From assembly GCF_019052805.1 (NCBI RefSeq), contig NZ_JAHQRJ010000001.1:186001-250000 (forward strand): DNA of 64,000 nt, read 5' to 3'. Below the pieces are notes generated by a model. That model searched no databases and was not told where the DNA came from. It worked only from the letters and a program-made list of their open reading frames with translations. The stretch's first letter is position 1; each line of letters begins with the position of its first letter. The DNA comes from Noviherbaspirillum sp. L7-7A (GTDB lineage Bacteria > Pseudomonadota > Gammaproteobacteria > Burkholderiales > Burkholderiaceae_D). This document shows positions 18,145 through 27,914 of this stretch, piece by piece. Position numbers and translations under genes: made by a program.

Positions 18145-19878
18145 ATGCCAACCATGTACAAGCAATTTTTCCAGCTCAGGCACGCGCCGTTTTCCATCGC
18201 CCCCGACCCGCATTACCTGTTCATGAGCGAGCGTCACCGCGAGGCGCTGGCGCATCTGCTGTTCGGCGTCGATGCCGGCGGCGGGTTCGTGCTGCTGACC
18301 GGGGAGATCGGCGCCGGCAAGACCACGGTCTGCCGCTGCTTCCTGGAGCAGGTGCCGGCCAACTGCAACGTCGCCTACATCTTCAATCCCCGGCTGACGG
18401 CAATCGAGATGCTGCGCACGGTCTGCGAGGAGTTCCGCCTGCCGGCGCCACCGCCGGATGCCTCGGTCAAGGACCTGGTCGACCGGCTGAACCAGCATCT
18501 GCTGGCTTCCCATGCCGAGGGACGGAACAATGTGCTCATCATCGACGAGGCGCAGAACCTGTCCTTCAGCGTGCTGGAGCAGTTGCGGCTATTGACCAAC
18601 CTTGAAACCAGCGAGCGCAAGCTGCTGCAGATCATCCTGATCGGCCAGCCGGAGCTGCGCGACATGCTGGCCCGGCCGGAACTGGAACAGCTGGCGCAAC
18701 GCATCATCGCCCGTTACCACCTCGATGCCTTGTCCGTCAGGGAAACCGGCGCCTACATCAGCCATCGGCTGGCGGTAGCCGGCCTGCTCGGGCCAACGCC
18801 GTTTCCGCCGCGCCTGACGAGGCTGATACACAAGATCAGCGGCGGCGTGCCCAGGCGCATCAACCTGCTGTGCGACCGCGCGCTGCTGGGGGCCTATGCG
18901 CTGGAGGTGCGCCAGGTGGACCGGCGTATCCTGCGCGCGGCGGCACGGGAGGTGTTTGGCGCCGATCACGGGCCGGCCGGGCGGCATCCTTATCGTCCCT
19001 ATGCGATCGCCGCGGTGCTGGCGGCGCTTGCCGGCGGCGCGATGGTGGCTGGCGGCGTGAACTGGCAGGATGCCGCCAGCCTGCTGCGTCCTGCTGCAGA
19101 AGCCAGGGCCCCTGCGTCCGTGCCGACGACGGCTGCCGTACCCGTGCCGGACGTGGCCAGCCAGGCGGAGCCAGCCCCCACGGCGCCGCCGCAGGCCGCG
19201 CCCGATACCCATGCCAGTGAAACGTCGCTGATGCCGGTACTGACCGAACTGGGCGGATTGCTCGACAACGCACCCACCCAGGAATTTGCGGGGCTGGCGG
19301 AACTGGCCGGCCTGTGGCAGGTGGAACTTGGCGAAGGCGAGCCGTGCAAGGCGGCGCTGGCGGCCGGCCTGCACTGCTTTCAGTCGGCCGGCGGCCTGGC
19401 CGAGCTGCGTCAGCTGAGCCGGCCGGCCATCGTGACGCTGCGCGACAATGCGGGCGTGCAGCACTACCTGCCGCTGGTCGCGCTGGGCAACGCCGGCGCC
19501 GGCCTTCGCATCGGCAACCAGGTCAGGCTGGTGAGCCTTGTGGCGCTGGGCCGGCGCATGCCCGGCCGCTTCCTGACGCTGTGGCGCGCGCCGCCCGAGT
19601 TCCGGGCGCACCTGAGGCCGGGCGACAAGGGTCCGGACGTGGACTGGATCGCGGCACGCCTGGCCGTGATCAATGGCTATGAGCAGCCATCGCCAGGCCG
19701 GCAGTACGACGCCGCCATGTCGCGTGAAGTGCGGGCCTTTCAGTTGGCGCAGGGCTTGGCGCCCGATGGCGTGATCGGACCCAAGACCTATATGGCCATC
19801 AATGCCGCCAGCGGCGTGCCGGAGCCGCAGCTTCTGGAGCCGCAACGCCCAGCCAGCCCTCTGGCGCAGGAAAAATAA
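18145..19878 (+). CDS. gspA: GspA/ExeA-type AAA ATPase with C-terminal peptidoglycan-binding domain
   Basis: Inner-membrane ATPase that, in Aeromonas, acts with ExeB to place the type II secretion secretin through the peptidoglycan. The 577-residue protein has an AAA domain (about 1-260; Walker A TGEIGAGKTT, Walker B NVLIIDEAQN, GGVPRRINLLCDRALL), one membrane helix near 290 (AIAAVLAALAGGAMVAGGV), a Pro/Ala-rich linker, and a C-terminal peptidoglycan-binding domain (RPGDKGPDVDWIAARL ... REVRAFQLAQGLAPDGVIG). GspB follows after 2 bases. No other secretion genes are in the window. ATG 18154 is an alternative start. Confidence 0.9.
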   Translation: MPTMYKQFFQLRHAPFSIAPDPHYLFMSERHREALAHLLFGVDAGGGFVLLTGEIGAGKTTVCRCFLEQVPANCNVAYIFNPRLTAIEMLRTVCEEFRLPAPPPDASVKDLVDRLNQHLLASHAEGRNNVLIIDEAQNLSFSVLEQLRLLTNLETSERKLLQIILIGQPELRDMLARPELEQLAQRIIARYHLDALSVRETGAYISHRLAVAGLLGPTPFPPRLTRLIHKISGGVPRRINLLCDRALLGAYALEVRQVDRRILRAAAREVFGADHGPAGRHPYRPYAIAAVLAALAGGAMVAGGVNWQDAASLLRPAAEARAPASVPTTAAVPVPDVASQAEPAPTAPPQAAPDTHASETSLMPVLTELGGLLDNAPTQEFAGLAELAGLWQVELGEGEPCKAALAAGLHCFQSAGGLAELRQLSRPAIVTLRDNAGVQHYLPLVALGNAGAGLRIGNQVRLVSLVALGRRMPGRFLTLWRAPPEFRAHLRPGDKGPDVDWIAARLAVINGYEQPSPGRQYDAAMSREVRAFQLAQGLAPDGVIGPKTYMAINAASGVPEPQLLEPQRPASPLAQEK

Positions 19879-19880
19879 TC

Positions 19881-20627
19881 ATGTCCTACATACTCGAAGC
19901 GCTCAAGAAAGCCCAGGCTGAACGCGCCCGTGGCGCGATTCCCGGCGTAGACGCCCAGCCGCTTCCCACGATTGCGCCGCGCGCGCCGGCCAGGCAATGG
20001 CTGTGGATCACGGGCGCGCTGGCCGCGCTGGCGCTGGGAGCGGTGCTGCTGTGGCCGGCTGCGCAAACGCAGCAGCCAGGCACCCCGGCCGAGCCGACGC
20101 CGACGGTAGCCATGCGCACCGGGGACGATGCGGGTCGCCCCCCTGCATCCGCGGCCCAGACGCCGGCACCGACAGCGACGCCGGCGGCAAAGGCCACACC
20201 AGCCCCAGCATCAGTGGTACAGACGCCAGCCGCGACAGCTCGCTCTGCACCAATGACGCCTGTTCCCGCAACTGCTACCCCAGCTGCACCCGCTGCACCC
20301 GCTGCACCCGCTGTTTCACCGGCGTCGCCCGCCAAACCGGCGCGCAGGATGGGCGAGACCGCGCCTGCGTCCAGCCCTGTCGCCACGCCTGCGCAGGAAC
20401 GCGTAGCGCTGCTGCAGGAATTGCCGGCCCATATCCAGCGTGAAATTCCGCCGATAGCCATCAATGGCTATCTGTATGCGAGCAATCCGGCAGACCGGTC
20501 CGTGCTGATCAACAACCGGCTGCGCCGGGAGGGCGATCAGCTGGCCGATGGCCTGACCCTGGAAAAGCTGCTGCCCAGCGAAATGGTGCTGAACTATCGT
20601 GGTTATCGTTACCGGGTCAGCTATTAG
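19881..20627 (+). CDS. gspB: general secretion pathway protein B
   Basis: Partner of GspA/ExeA in assembling the type II secretin. The 248-residue protein starts with the family hallmark MSYILEALKKAQAERARG, has a single membrane helix (about residues 38-58), a long periplasmic Ala/Pro/Thr-rich linker with tandem APAAPAAP-like units, and a conserved C-terminal domain (IPPIAINGYLYASNPADRSVLINN ... MVLNYRGYRYRVSY, split here by variable residues). The linker DNA is repetitive (CTGCACCCG units near 20283-20310). Starts 2 bases after gspA. Confidence 0.88.
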   Translation: MSYILEALKKAQAERARGAIPGVDAQPLPTIAPRAPARQWLWITGALAALALGAVLLWPAAQTQQPGTPAEPTPTVAMRTGDDAGRPPASAAQTPAPTATPAAKATPAPASVVQTPAATARSAPMTPVPATATPAAPAAPAAPAVSPASPAKPARRMGETAPASSPVATPAQERVALLQELPAHIQREIPPIAINGYLYASNPADRSVLINNRLRREGDQLADGLTLEKLLPSEMVLNYRGYRYRVSY

Positions 20628-20848
20628 GCGGTAGCAGATCAGGAGTGTCAGGCAAGGGAAGCAAAGCGCCTCCCAAGAAGTGTTTGTGCCTGGCAAGGCC
20701 TGGCTTATCGAGGCAGTCCTCCTGCCAGCTATGTTCGTTGGCGTACCGACGCAGCCGCCGCCTGCGCCGAAGATGATGTCTTATTCGTAAGACCGGTCGC
20801 TTGCACCAGGTGCGACACATCGTTCAACACGCTTACCAGGAACACACC

Positions 20849-21382
20849 ATGAATTCAGAAAACACGGTCGGCAAGCTGGACAAGGCGGCGATACGGGCCG
20901 CCGCCACCAGCACCGTCGAAGAAGGCGCAGTCAGCTCCGGCTATCAGGGCGACCGCGAAGGCATCATTGCCATGCTCAACGAAGCACTGGCCACCGAGCT
21001 GGTCTGCGTCATGCGCTACAAGCGTCACTACTACACCGCCACCGGCCTGGAAAACACCTCGATCAAGGAAGAGTTCCTGGAGCATGCGAAGGAAGAAGAA
21101 GCCCACGCCGACATGATCGCCGAGCGCATCGTGCAGCTCAACGGCGACCCCGATTTCAACCCACGCACGCTGGCTGAACGCAGCCATGCGGAGTATGACG
21201 AGTCAGACGACATCCGCGCGATGATCAAGGCCAACCTGATCGAGGAGCGGGTAGCGATCGAATCCTATCGGCAGATGATAGAAAAAATTGGCGATACCGA
21301 TCCCACCACCCGGCTGATGCTGGTGCGCATCATGCAGCAGGAAGAGGAACATGCGGATGACATGAAGGATTTGCTGGAGTAA
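20849..21382 (+). CDS. ferritin-like (bacterioferritin/Dps-type) protein
   Basis: A 177-residue four-helix ferritin-fold protein. Iron-ligand patterns are visible in EALATELVCVMRYKRHYY, FLEHAKEEEAHADMIAER, ANLIEERVAIESYRQMIEK and IMQQEEEHADDMKDLL, i.e. two ExxH pairs plus the partner glutamates. It probably stores iron or protects against peroxide; a haem-binding methionine as in true bacterioferritin cannot be assigned with confidence. ATG 20849 is preferred to the upstream in-frame start because the conserved part begins there. A strong hairpin terminator follows. Confidence 0.85.
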   Translation: MNSENTVGKLDKAAIRAAATSTVEEGAVSSGYQGDREGIIAMLNEALATELVCVMRYKRHYYTATGLENTSIKEEFLEHAKEEEAHADMIAERIVQLNGDPDFNPRTLAERSHAEYDESDDIRAMIKANLIEERVAIESYRQMIEKIGDTDPTTRLMLVRIMQQEEEHADDMKDLLE

Positions 21383-21474
21383 GGCCGGGACAGGAAAGTC
21401 AGCGAGCTGCGTGCGGCAGGCATTACCGGCAACGCCTGTCGCGATGCCTGACATGATAGTTTGCTGCAAGACGA

Positions 21475-21508
21475 AACGCCCTGAAAACACATGGTTTCAG
21501 GGCGTTTT
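21475..21508 (+). terminator. terminator between the ferritin-like and RCC1 genes
   Basis: Perfect 12-base stem (AACGCCCTGAAA / TTTCAGGGCGTT) with an 8-base loop, followed by TT on the plus strand. It sits between two convergent genes and may serve both. Confidence 0.8.
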
Positions 21509-21602
21509 CATCGTTCTCTTCGCGACCTTCGCTATAAGCTGCTGATGCCGCGTGATGTTGGTTTCAGGGCTGTGATGCTGGTGACGCGTATATACCCTGC
21601 GC

Positions 21603-22943
21603 TCAATTCCTGAGGTAAAAGTAAGCCTTCTGTACCTGCCCGGTATCGAAGCTCAGTGAAAGCACATAGCAGCCTGCTGATGGCGTTGCCCAGTTAAAGC
21701 GGTACTGGTTGCTGATGTCGTCATAGCTAAGCCCGCTGTTGCCGCTGGTTTCCGTCGCCAGCACCTCGGTTTGCACACTTGTAAAGTCGGCGCACTGCGC
21801 GGGCTTGAACGTGATTGACTTGATGGCGGCAAGAGAAGTGACGAAGTTGCCGGCGGCGTCCTTAAGTTGCCATTTGACGGGATAGGTGCGGCCGGCCTTG
21901 CCAGCGTTGACGACGTCCGGATTGTTGACCGGGGGCTGGAAGCCGCTGAGGATGTAGGTTGGAGTAGGTGTCAGGTTTGCGGCTAAGTTATGAAAGAGGC
22001 CGGCAGTAATCGCTGTCACGCCTGTTAATCCGTCTGCACCAGCACGCAGCCCAAATGACTCACTTCCCCAGACAATAATGGTGCCATTGGTTTTTAATGC
22101 CAAGCTATGGGTGGCGCCAGCAGCAATAGCTTTCACGTCTGCTAGCCCATCCGGAACATTACGCTGTCCAGAAAAGTTGAATCCCCATGCCTCGACGGTG
22201 CCATCTTTTTTCAATGCCAGACTATGATTGGTGCCAGCAGCAATGGCTATGACGTCTGTAAGCTTTTCCGAATCAGTAAGCTGCCCAAATGTATCACTTC
22301 CCCAAGCCTTGACAGTGCCATCTTTTTTCAAAGCCAGGCTATGGTTGGCGCCAGCGGCAATAGCTACGACGTCTGCCAGACCGTCTGGGACAGTACTTTG
22401 CTTTGAAAAGTCATTTCCCCATGCCTTGACGGTGCCATCTTTTTTCAATGCAAGGCTATGATTGGTGCCAGCAGCAATGGCTATGACGTCTATAAGCTTT
22501 TCCGAATCAGTAAGCTGCCCAAATGCATTACTTCCCCATGCCTTGACAGTGCCATCTTTTTTCAAAGCCAAGCTGTGGTTGGCGCCAGCAGCAATGGCTA
22601 TGACGTCTGTAAGCTTTTCCGAATCGGTAAGCTGCCCAAATGCATTACTTCCCCATGCCTTGACAGTGCCATCTTTTTTCAACACCAAGCTATGGGTCTC
22701 CCCAGCTGAAATAGCTGTAACGTCTGTCAGACCGGGCAGAGCAATACCCTCTCCAGCAACGTTCCGTCCCCAGCCAAATATCATGCCTGGCGAAAGAGCT
22801 TCCGCCACGACGTTGGTAATAACTCCACATGTCAGTGCTATCACAGCACCTAACATCAAGAGGAAGTGCCGGCACCGGGATAGGCTTCTAGAACTGAATT
22901 CGCACGAAGTTTCTGAAAAGAAATAACGACTGTAATTTAGCAT
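21603..22943 (-). CDS. secreted RCC1-repeat protein with C-terminal PxKF-type domain
   Basis: A 446-residue protein with an N-terminal hydrophobic segment (FLLMLGAVIALTCGVITNVVA, split by no charge) that should export or anchor it, then about seven RCC1/BNR-like blades (about 55-320) of the form AIAAGxxHSLALKKDGTVKAWG, and a C-terminal beta domain (about 330-446) with VKWQLKDAAGNFVTSL, as in PxKF domains of surface proteins. The blades are near copies of one another at DNA level on an exact 117-base period. Base composition is clearly AT-richer than the flanking core genes. AAGGAA precedes ATG 22943. Function unknown; a surface binding propeller is plausible. Confidence 0.8.
   Translation of the reverse strand: MLNYSRYFFSETSCEFSSRSLSRCRHFLLMLGAVIALTCGVITNVVAEALSPGMIFGWGRNVAGEGIALPGLTDVTAISAGETHSLVLKKDGTVKAWGSNAFGQLTDSEKLTDVIAIAAGANHSLALKKDGTVKAWGSNAFGQLTDSEKLIDVIAIAAGTNHSLALKKDGTVKAWGNDFSKQSTVPDGLADVVAIAAGANHSLALKKDGTVKAWGSDTFGQLTDSEKLTDVIAIAAGTNHSLALKKDGTVEAWGFNFSGQRNVPDGLADVKAIAAGATHSLALKTNGTIIVWGSESFGLRAGADGLTGVTAITAGLFHNLAANLTPTPTYILSGFQPPVNNPDVVNAGKAGRTYPVKWQLKDAAGNFVTSLAAIKSITFKPAQCADFTSVQTEVLATETSGNSGLSYDDISNQYRFNWATPSAGCYVLSLSFDTGQVQKAYFYLRN
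22083..22732 (-). repeat. 117-base tandem repeats in the RCC1 gene
   Basis: The plus-strand marker GTGCCAT recurs at 22083, 22200, 22317, 22434, 22551 and 22668, each exactly 117 bases apart. Copies such as the one with AAGCTTTTCCGAATC differ by only a few bases. Each unit encodes one 39-residue blade, pointing to recent duplication or gene conversion. Confidence 0.9.
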
Positions 22944-23005
22944 GATTTTCCTTGAAAAATAGAATGAGAAAATGTCGCTTTAAACTCTCCGCTTCCGTCT
23001 CTATT

Positions 23006-23020
23006 GTTCGTTTATCGTTA
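23006..23020. promoter_or_regulatory. operator-like sequence resembling the pca operator
   Basis: GTTCGTTTATCGTTA, preceded by TT, shares 14 consecutive bases (TTGTTCGTTTATCG) with the palindrome in the pcaR-pcaI intergenic region. It lies 62 bases upstream of the RCC1 start. The right half-arm is imperfect (GTTA instead of AAC). Confidence 0.4.
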
Positions 23021-23240
23021 TGAAATATTTGTAACCGGTTGTGCTAGGCTGCTGCAGGCTCATCGCGACACAATGGGGCAGGCGATAGGTAAAGGGATGG
23101 CCGCAACCGTGAGATCCAGTCAGCAAGGGTTAAACAAGTTCGCTAAAACGGGTTGGAAACTAACGGGGGTGATGCCAGTGAAAAACTTAATAAGCCCTGC
23201 AACGTTCGGTTCAGCCTTAAGAATGCACAACAGAAATTAA

Positions 23241-23277
23241 AAAAGCCCCGAAAACTAGACAGATTTTCAGGGCTTTT
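23241..23277 (+). terminator. hairpin terminator without an assigned gene
   Basis: AAAAGCCCCGAAAA and TTTTCAGGGCTTTT form a 14-base stem with one mismatch and a 9-base loop. It begins right after the stop of a weak plus-strand 78-codon frame. It implies some transcript ends here, perhaps a small RNA or an unrecognised short gene. Confidence 0.6.
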
Positions 23278-23455
23278 CATGAACTTCCTCAAACGAAAAC
23301 TAAATCATTTTGTTTGCGGTCCGACTATGTAGCTAGAGCGAGCAAATTAGCCGCTTCAGTCCTTTGCTGAATATGCTTTTCACAAAGCAGAGTTCATGTG
23401 CAACGTTTTGAGTGCTGATGCGAATTGCTATAGCTGACTTTTCTTCAGTAAAGCA

Positions 23456-24298
23456 TCAAGGCAACAACACCGACAACTCTTGCGCGCCCCTTCTCAGTAC
23501 CGGCAAGAACTCCTCCTCCATCTGCCGCGTCGATACCCTGGTCGCCTGCGCCCCCACATTCAGCGCCGCATGCACCACGCCCGAAGCCCCGCGCACCGGC
23601 ACCGCGATCGAGCGCAGCCCCACTTCCAGTTCCTCTTCCACCACCGCATACCCCGACACTCTTACCTCGCTCAGGATTTCCCGCAGCCGCGCCGCCGACA
23701 CCACGGTCCGCTCGGTGTAAGCCCGCAGTTTCGCCGTTTCAAAATACTCGCGCTGCGCGTCTTCCGACATGGTCGCCAGAAGCACGCGGCCGAGCGACGT
23801 GCAGTAGGCGGGCAGCCGGCTGCCGGTGTTGAGCGCAATCGACATCACCCGTGACGTGGCGGACCGCGCCACATACAGCACTTCGTCGTTGTCCATCACC
23901 GCCAGCGAGCAGGATTCGTTGAGCGAGCGGCTGATGTTGTTCAGGCAGGGCTGGGCGGATACGGTCAGCGGCGTCGAGGAGAGGTAGGAATAGCCCAGGG
24001 ACAGGATCTTGGGCTTCAAGAAGAAGTTGTTGGCTTCCGAGTCGGCATAGCCGAGCCGCTTCAGGGTGTAGAGGCAGCGCCGCACGGCGGCGCGTGGAAT
24101 GCCCGTCCTGTGGCTGATCTGGGCGATGGTCAGGCTGCGGCGCTGGTCGCTGAAGGCGCGCACCACAGCCAGGCCCCGTGCCAGCGAGGTCATGAAACTG
24201 GGGTCCGTCATCGCCTCGATTTCCTGCGCGATGGTCATTAACTTGTCTGACTGGAATGCCGGGTTTTCCACGACATTAGGCTCCGGTAGTGCTTGCAT
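23456..24298 (-). CDS. pcaR: IclR-family regulator of the protocatechuate pathway (PcaR/PcaU/PobR group)
   Basis: A 280-residue transcription factor with an N-terminal winged helix (about 35-95; SLARGLAVVRAFSDQRRSLTIA, TGIPRAAVRRCLYTLKRLGYA) and a C-terminal effector domain (about 110-275; LGRVLLATM, VVEEELEVGLRSIAVPVRG). The sequence fits the beta-ketoadipate pathway subgroup of IclR regulators, whose effector in known cases is beta-ketoadipate or protocatechuate. It is divergent from pcaIJFHGBDC with a pca-type operator between, so it very likely controls that operon. Confidence 0.88.
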   Translation of the reverse strand: MQALPEPNVVENPAFQSDKLMTIAQEIEAMTDPSFMTSLARGLAVVRAFSDQRRSLTIAQISHRTGIPRAAVRRCLYTLKRLGYADSEANNFFLKPKILSLGYSYLSSTPLTVSAQPCLNNISRSLNESCSLAVMDNDEVLYVARSATSRVMSIALNTGSRLPAYCTSLGRVLLATMSEDAQREYFETAKLRAYTERTVVSAARLREILSEVRVSGYAVVEEELEVGLRSIAVPVRGASGVVHAALNVGAQATRVSTRQMEEEFLPVLRRGAQELSVLLP

Positions 24299-24643
24299 GT
24301 TGGTCCTCGCCCTGATGAAAGAATGTTTTTAAAGTTGTTCGGCCACCGCACACTATTCGGCAAGCCGCCTTGACGATTGCCATTGTCGTATGAAAAACTC
24401 AGCGGGCGTTCTATTACCAAACATTTGTTCGTTTATCGAACATCTTCGATGTTAGCACCGAAATGATGGATCAAGGATGGCCAATTGGAGTTAATCGTTA
24501 CAGAATAGCAAGGCCCGGATTTTACGTTCCCTGATTAACCATTACGATTGTTGTTAAGGAATGTGAAATATGTTGTTGCCGGGTGCCGTAAATGATTTAA
24601 CTTTTCATCGCCGTTCGTTCCCATCTCGCAGAAAGAGTGTCCC
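24299..24643. other. divergent control region between pcaR and pcaI
   Basis: A 345-base AT-rich gap that must hold both promoters. The clear element is the palindrome at 24427-24441. No terminator or small gene is visible. I could not assign -35 and -10 boxes with confidence. Confidence 0.6.
24427..24441. promoter_or_regulatory. PcaR-type operator palindrome
   Basis: GTTCGTTTATCGAAC is a palindrome with 5-base arms (6 with flanking T/A) and a 5-base spacer. It resembles the 15-base PcaR site known from Pseudomonas putida (GTTCGATAATCGCAC, quoted from memory). It lies 129 bases before pcaR and 203 before pcaI. Confidence 0.65.
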
Positions 24644-25312
24644 GTGATCAATAAAATTATTCCGACGCTGGAAGAGGCAGTCGCCGATATCCATGACGGT
24701 GCCACCGTGATGATTGGCGGCTTCGGCAATGCAGGCATGCCTTCCGCGCTGATCGATGCCCTGATTGCGCAGGGCGCGCGCGACCTGACCATCGTCAACA
24801 ATAACGCCGGCAATGGCGATACCGGCCTGGCGGCGCTGCTCAAGGCCAGGCAGGTGCGGAAAATCATCTGCTCGTTTCCGCGCCAGACGGATTCCCATGT
24901 GTTCGACGCTCTTTACCGCGCCGGCGAGATCGAACTGGAACTGACGCCGCAGGGCAACCTGGCCGAGCGCATCCGCGCCGCCGGGGCCGGCATCGGCGGC
25001 TTCTTTACGCCGACCGGCTACGGCACGCTGCTGGCCGAAGGCAAGGAAACCCGGCTCATCGATGGCCGCCACTATGTGCTGGAGTCGCCTATCCATGCCG
25101 ACTTCGCGCTGATCAAGGCGCTGCGCGGCGACCGCTGGGGCAATCTGGTCTACCGCAAGACCGCCCGCAATTTCGGGCCCATCATGGCCATGGCCGCCAA
25201 GTGCGCGATCGCCCAGGTGTCAGAGATCGTCGAGCTGGGCGAGCTGGACCCGGAAAACATCGTCACCCCCGGCATCTTCGTGCAACGCGTGGTGAAACAG
25301 GAGGCCGCATGA
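24644..25312 (+). CDS. pcaI: 3-oxoadipate CoA-transferase subunit A
   Basis: Alpha subunit of the enzyme that moves CoA from succinyl-CoA to 3-oxoadipate, next to last step of the beta-ketoadipate pathway. The 222-residue protein starts with GTG (MINKIIPTLEEAVADIHDGATVMIGGFG follows, broken here for length: GATVMIGGFGNAGMP) and has GLAALLKARQVRKII, ELELTPQGNLAERIRAAGAG, FFTPTGYGT and the C-terminal IVTPGIFVQRVV. AGAAAGAG lies before the GTG. It overlaps pcaJ by 4 bases. Confidence 0.93.
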   Translation: MINKIIPTLEEAVADIHDGATVMIGGFGNAGMPSALIDALIAQGARDLTIVNNNAGNGDTGLAALLKARQVRKIICSFPRQTDSHVFDALYRAGEIELELTPQGNLAERIRAAGAGIGGFFTPTGYGTLLAEGKETRLIDGRHYVLESPIHADFALIKALRGDRWGNLVYRKTARNFGPIMAMAAKCAIAQVSEIVELGELDPENIVTPGIFVQRVVKQEAA

Positions 25313-25950
25313 AACGCCTGAGCAGAAACGAAATGGCGGCGCGGGTTGCGCGCGACATCCATGAAGGCGCCTATGTCAACCTGGGCATTGGCCTGCCCAC
25401 CCTGGTGGCCAACCACCTGCCGCAGGACCGCGAGATTTTCCTGCACAGCGAGAACGGCCTGCTCGGCATGGGCCCGGCGCCCGCGCCCGGCGAGGAAGAT
25501 GACGACCTGATCAATGCCGGCAAGCAGCCTGTCACGCTCCTGACCGGCGGCTGCTATTTCCATCATGCCGATTCATTCGCGATGATGCGCGGCGGCCATC
25601 TCGATGTCTGCGTGCTGGGCGCCTTCCAGGTTTCGGCGGCAGGCGACCTGGCCAACTGGCATACCGGCGCGCCCGATGCGATTCCCGCGGTCGGCGGCGC
25701 CATGGACCTGGCGCTCGGCGCCAAGCAGGTCTACGTGATGATGGAGCACCAGACCAAGAGCGGCGAAAGCAAGGTAGTGGCCCATTGCACTTATCCCCTC
25801 ACGGGCATAGGCTGCGTCTCGCGCATCTATACCGACCTGGCGGTGCTGGACGTGACCGCCGACGGCCTCGCGGTCAGGGAAATCCTGTCCGACATCAGCT
25901 TCGAGGAACTGCAGCAACTGACCGGCGTGCCCCTGATGCGCGCCGCCTGA
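25309..25950 (+). CDS. pcaJ: 3-oxoadipate CoA-transferase subunit B
   Basis: Beta subunit of the CoA-transferase; carries the catalytic glutamate in the SENGLLGMGPAP motif. The 213-residue protein shows GAYVNLGIGLPTLVANHL, GGCYFHHADSFAMMRGGHLD, GAFQVSAAGDLANW, VGGAMDLALGAKQVYVMMEH and CTYPLTGIGCVSRIYTDLAVLD. ATG 25309 overlaps the pcaI stop (ATGA) and follows GGAGG, so the start is firm although the frame is open upstream. pcaF follows after 36 bases. Confidence 0.93.
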   Translation: MKRLSRNEMAARVARDIHEGAYVNLGIGLPTLVANHLPQDREIFLHSENGLLGMGPAPAPGEEDDDLINAGKQPVTLLTGGCYFHHADSFAMMRGGHLDVCVLGAFQVSAAGDLANWHTGAPDAIPAVGGAMDLALGAKQVYVMMEHQTKSGESKVVAHCTYPLTGIGCVSRIYTDLAVLDVTADGLAVREILSDISFEELQQLTGVPLMRAA

Positions 25951-25986
25951 ATAAACAACCGTACACAACCATAAAGAGACGACATC

Positions 25987-27189
<1,203 letters not shown>

Positions 27190-27208
27190 GTCATACCGGA
27201 GAAAAACC

Positions 27209-27913
27209 ATGGCCAATCAGGCACAGTACCGGCGGCCGTTTCACAGCACGCAGCCGGACTATCTTTACCCGCCGTACGGCTCGACGGTCACGCGCGCGCC
27301 TGCCAAGCCGCTGATCATCCTGCCGCAGACGCTGACCGAAGTGACCGGCCCGGTGTTTGGCCATGAGGACGTGAAGGCTGGCGACAACGACCTGACGCAC
27401 CAGCATGCCGGCGAGCCGATCGGCGAGCGCATCCTCGTCAGCGGCCGCGTGCTCGACGAAAACGGCCGGCCGGTGAAGCATTCGCTGGTGGAGATATGGC
27501 AGGCCAATGCGGCCGGCCGCTATCCCCACAAGAACGACAACCATGATGCGCCGATCGATCCCAACTTCACCGGCGGCGGCCGCACCATGACTGACGAGCA
27601 TGGACGCTACCAGTTCCTGACCATCAAGCCGGGCGCCTACCCGTGGCGCAACCATTTCAATGCATGGCGGCCGGCGCACATCCATTTCTCGCTCTTCGGC
27701 AATGCCTTCGCGCAGCGCCTGGTGACCCAGATGTACTTTCCTGGCGACCCGCTGCTGCCTTACGACCCGATGTTTACCAGCATCCCCGACGAGCGCGCCC
27801 GCAACCGGCTGATCTCGACCTTCGACTGGGAAACCACCAATCCCGAATACGCGCTGGGCTACCGCTTCGACATCATCCTGCGCGGCCGCGACGCCACCCC
27901 GATGGAGAAATGA
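27209..27913 (+). CDS. pcaH: protocatechuate 3,4-dioxygenase beta subunit
   Basis: Iron(III)-bearing subunit of the intradiol dioxygenase that opens protocatechuate to 3-carboxy-cis,cis-muconate. The 234-residue protein retains all four iron ligands: Tyr105 (GRYPHK), Tyr144 (GAYPWRN), His157 and His159 (RPAHIHF). [13 protein letters not shown] and [13 protein letters not shown] are also typical. The alpha subunit begins 1 base after the stop, as usual for this heteromeric enzyme. Confidence 0.96.
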   Translation: MANQAQYRRPFHSTQPDYLYPPYGSTVTRAPAKPLIILPQTLTEVTGPVFGHEDVKAGDNDLTHQHAGEPIGERILVSGRVLDENGRPVKHSLVEIWQANAAGRYPHKNDNHDAPIDPNFTGGGRTMTDEHGRYQFLTIKPGAYPWRNHFNAWRPAHIHFSLFGNAFAQRLVTQMYFPGDPLLPYDPMFTSIPDERARNRLISTFDWETTNPEYALGYRFDIILRGRDATPMEK

Positions 27914-27914
27914 G

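Larger units (their letters stand above)
22944..23455. other. AT-rich intergenic region upstream of the RCC1 gene
   Basis: Holds the RCC1 promoter region, an operator-like sequence (23006-23020), a weakly supported 78-codon plus-strand frame (23004-23240) with no ribosome site or recognisable product, a hairpin terminator directly after that frame (23241-23277), and then about 180 bases before the IclR gene end in which I see nothing. Confidence 0.5.

Noticed and set aside
22083-22732. CRISPR-like periodicity
   Set aside because: The repeats are 117 bases, contiguous, in frame and encode RCC1 blades; there are no unique spacers and no cas genes.
25201-25308. Upstream extension of pcaJ
   Set aside because: The frame is open, but ATG 25309 has a good ribosome site, overlaps the pcaI stop and matches the family start.
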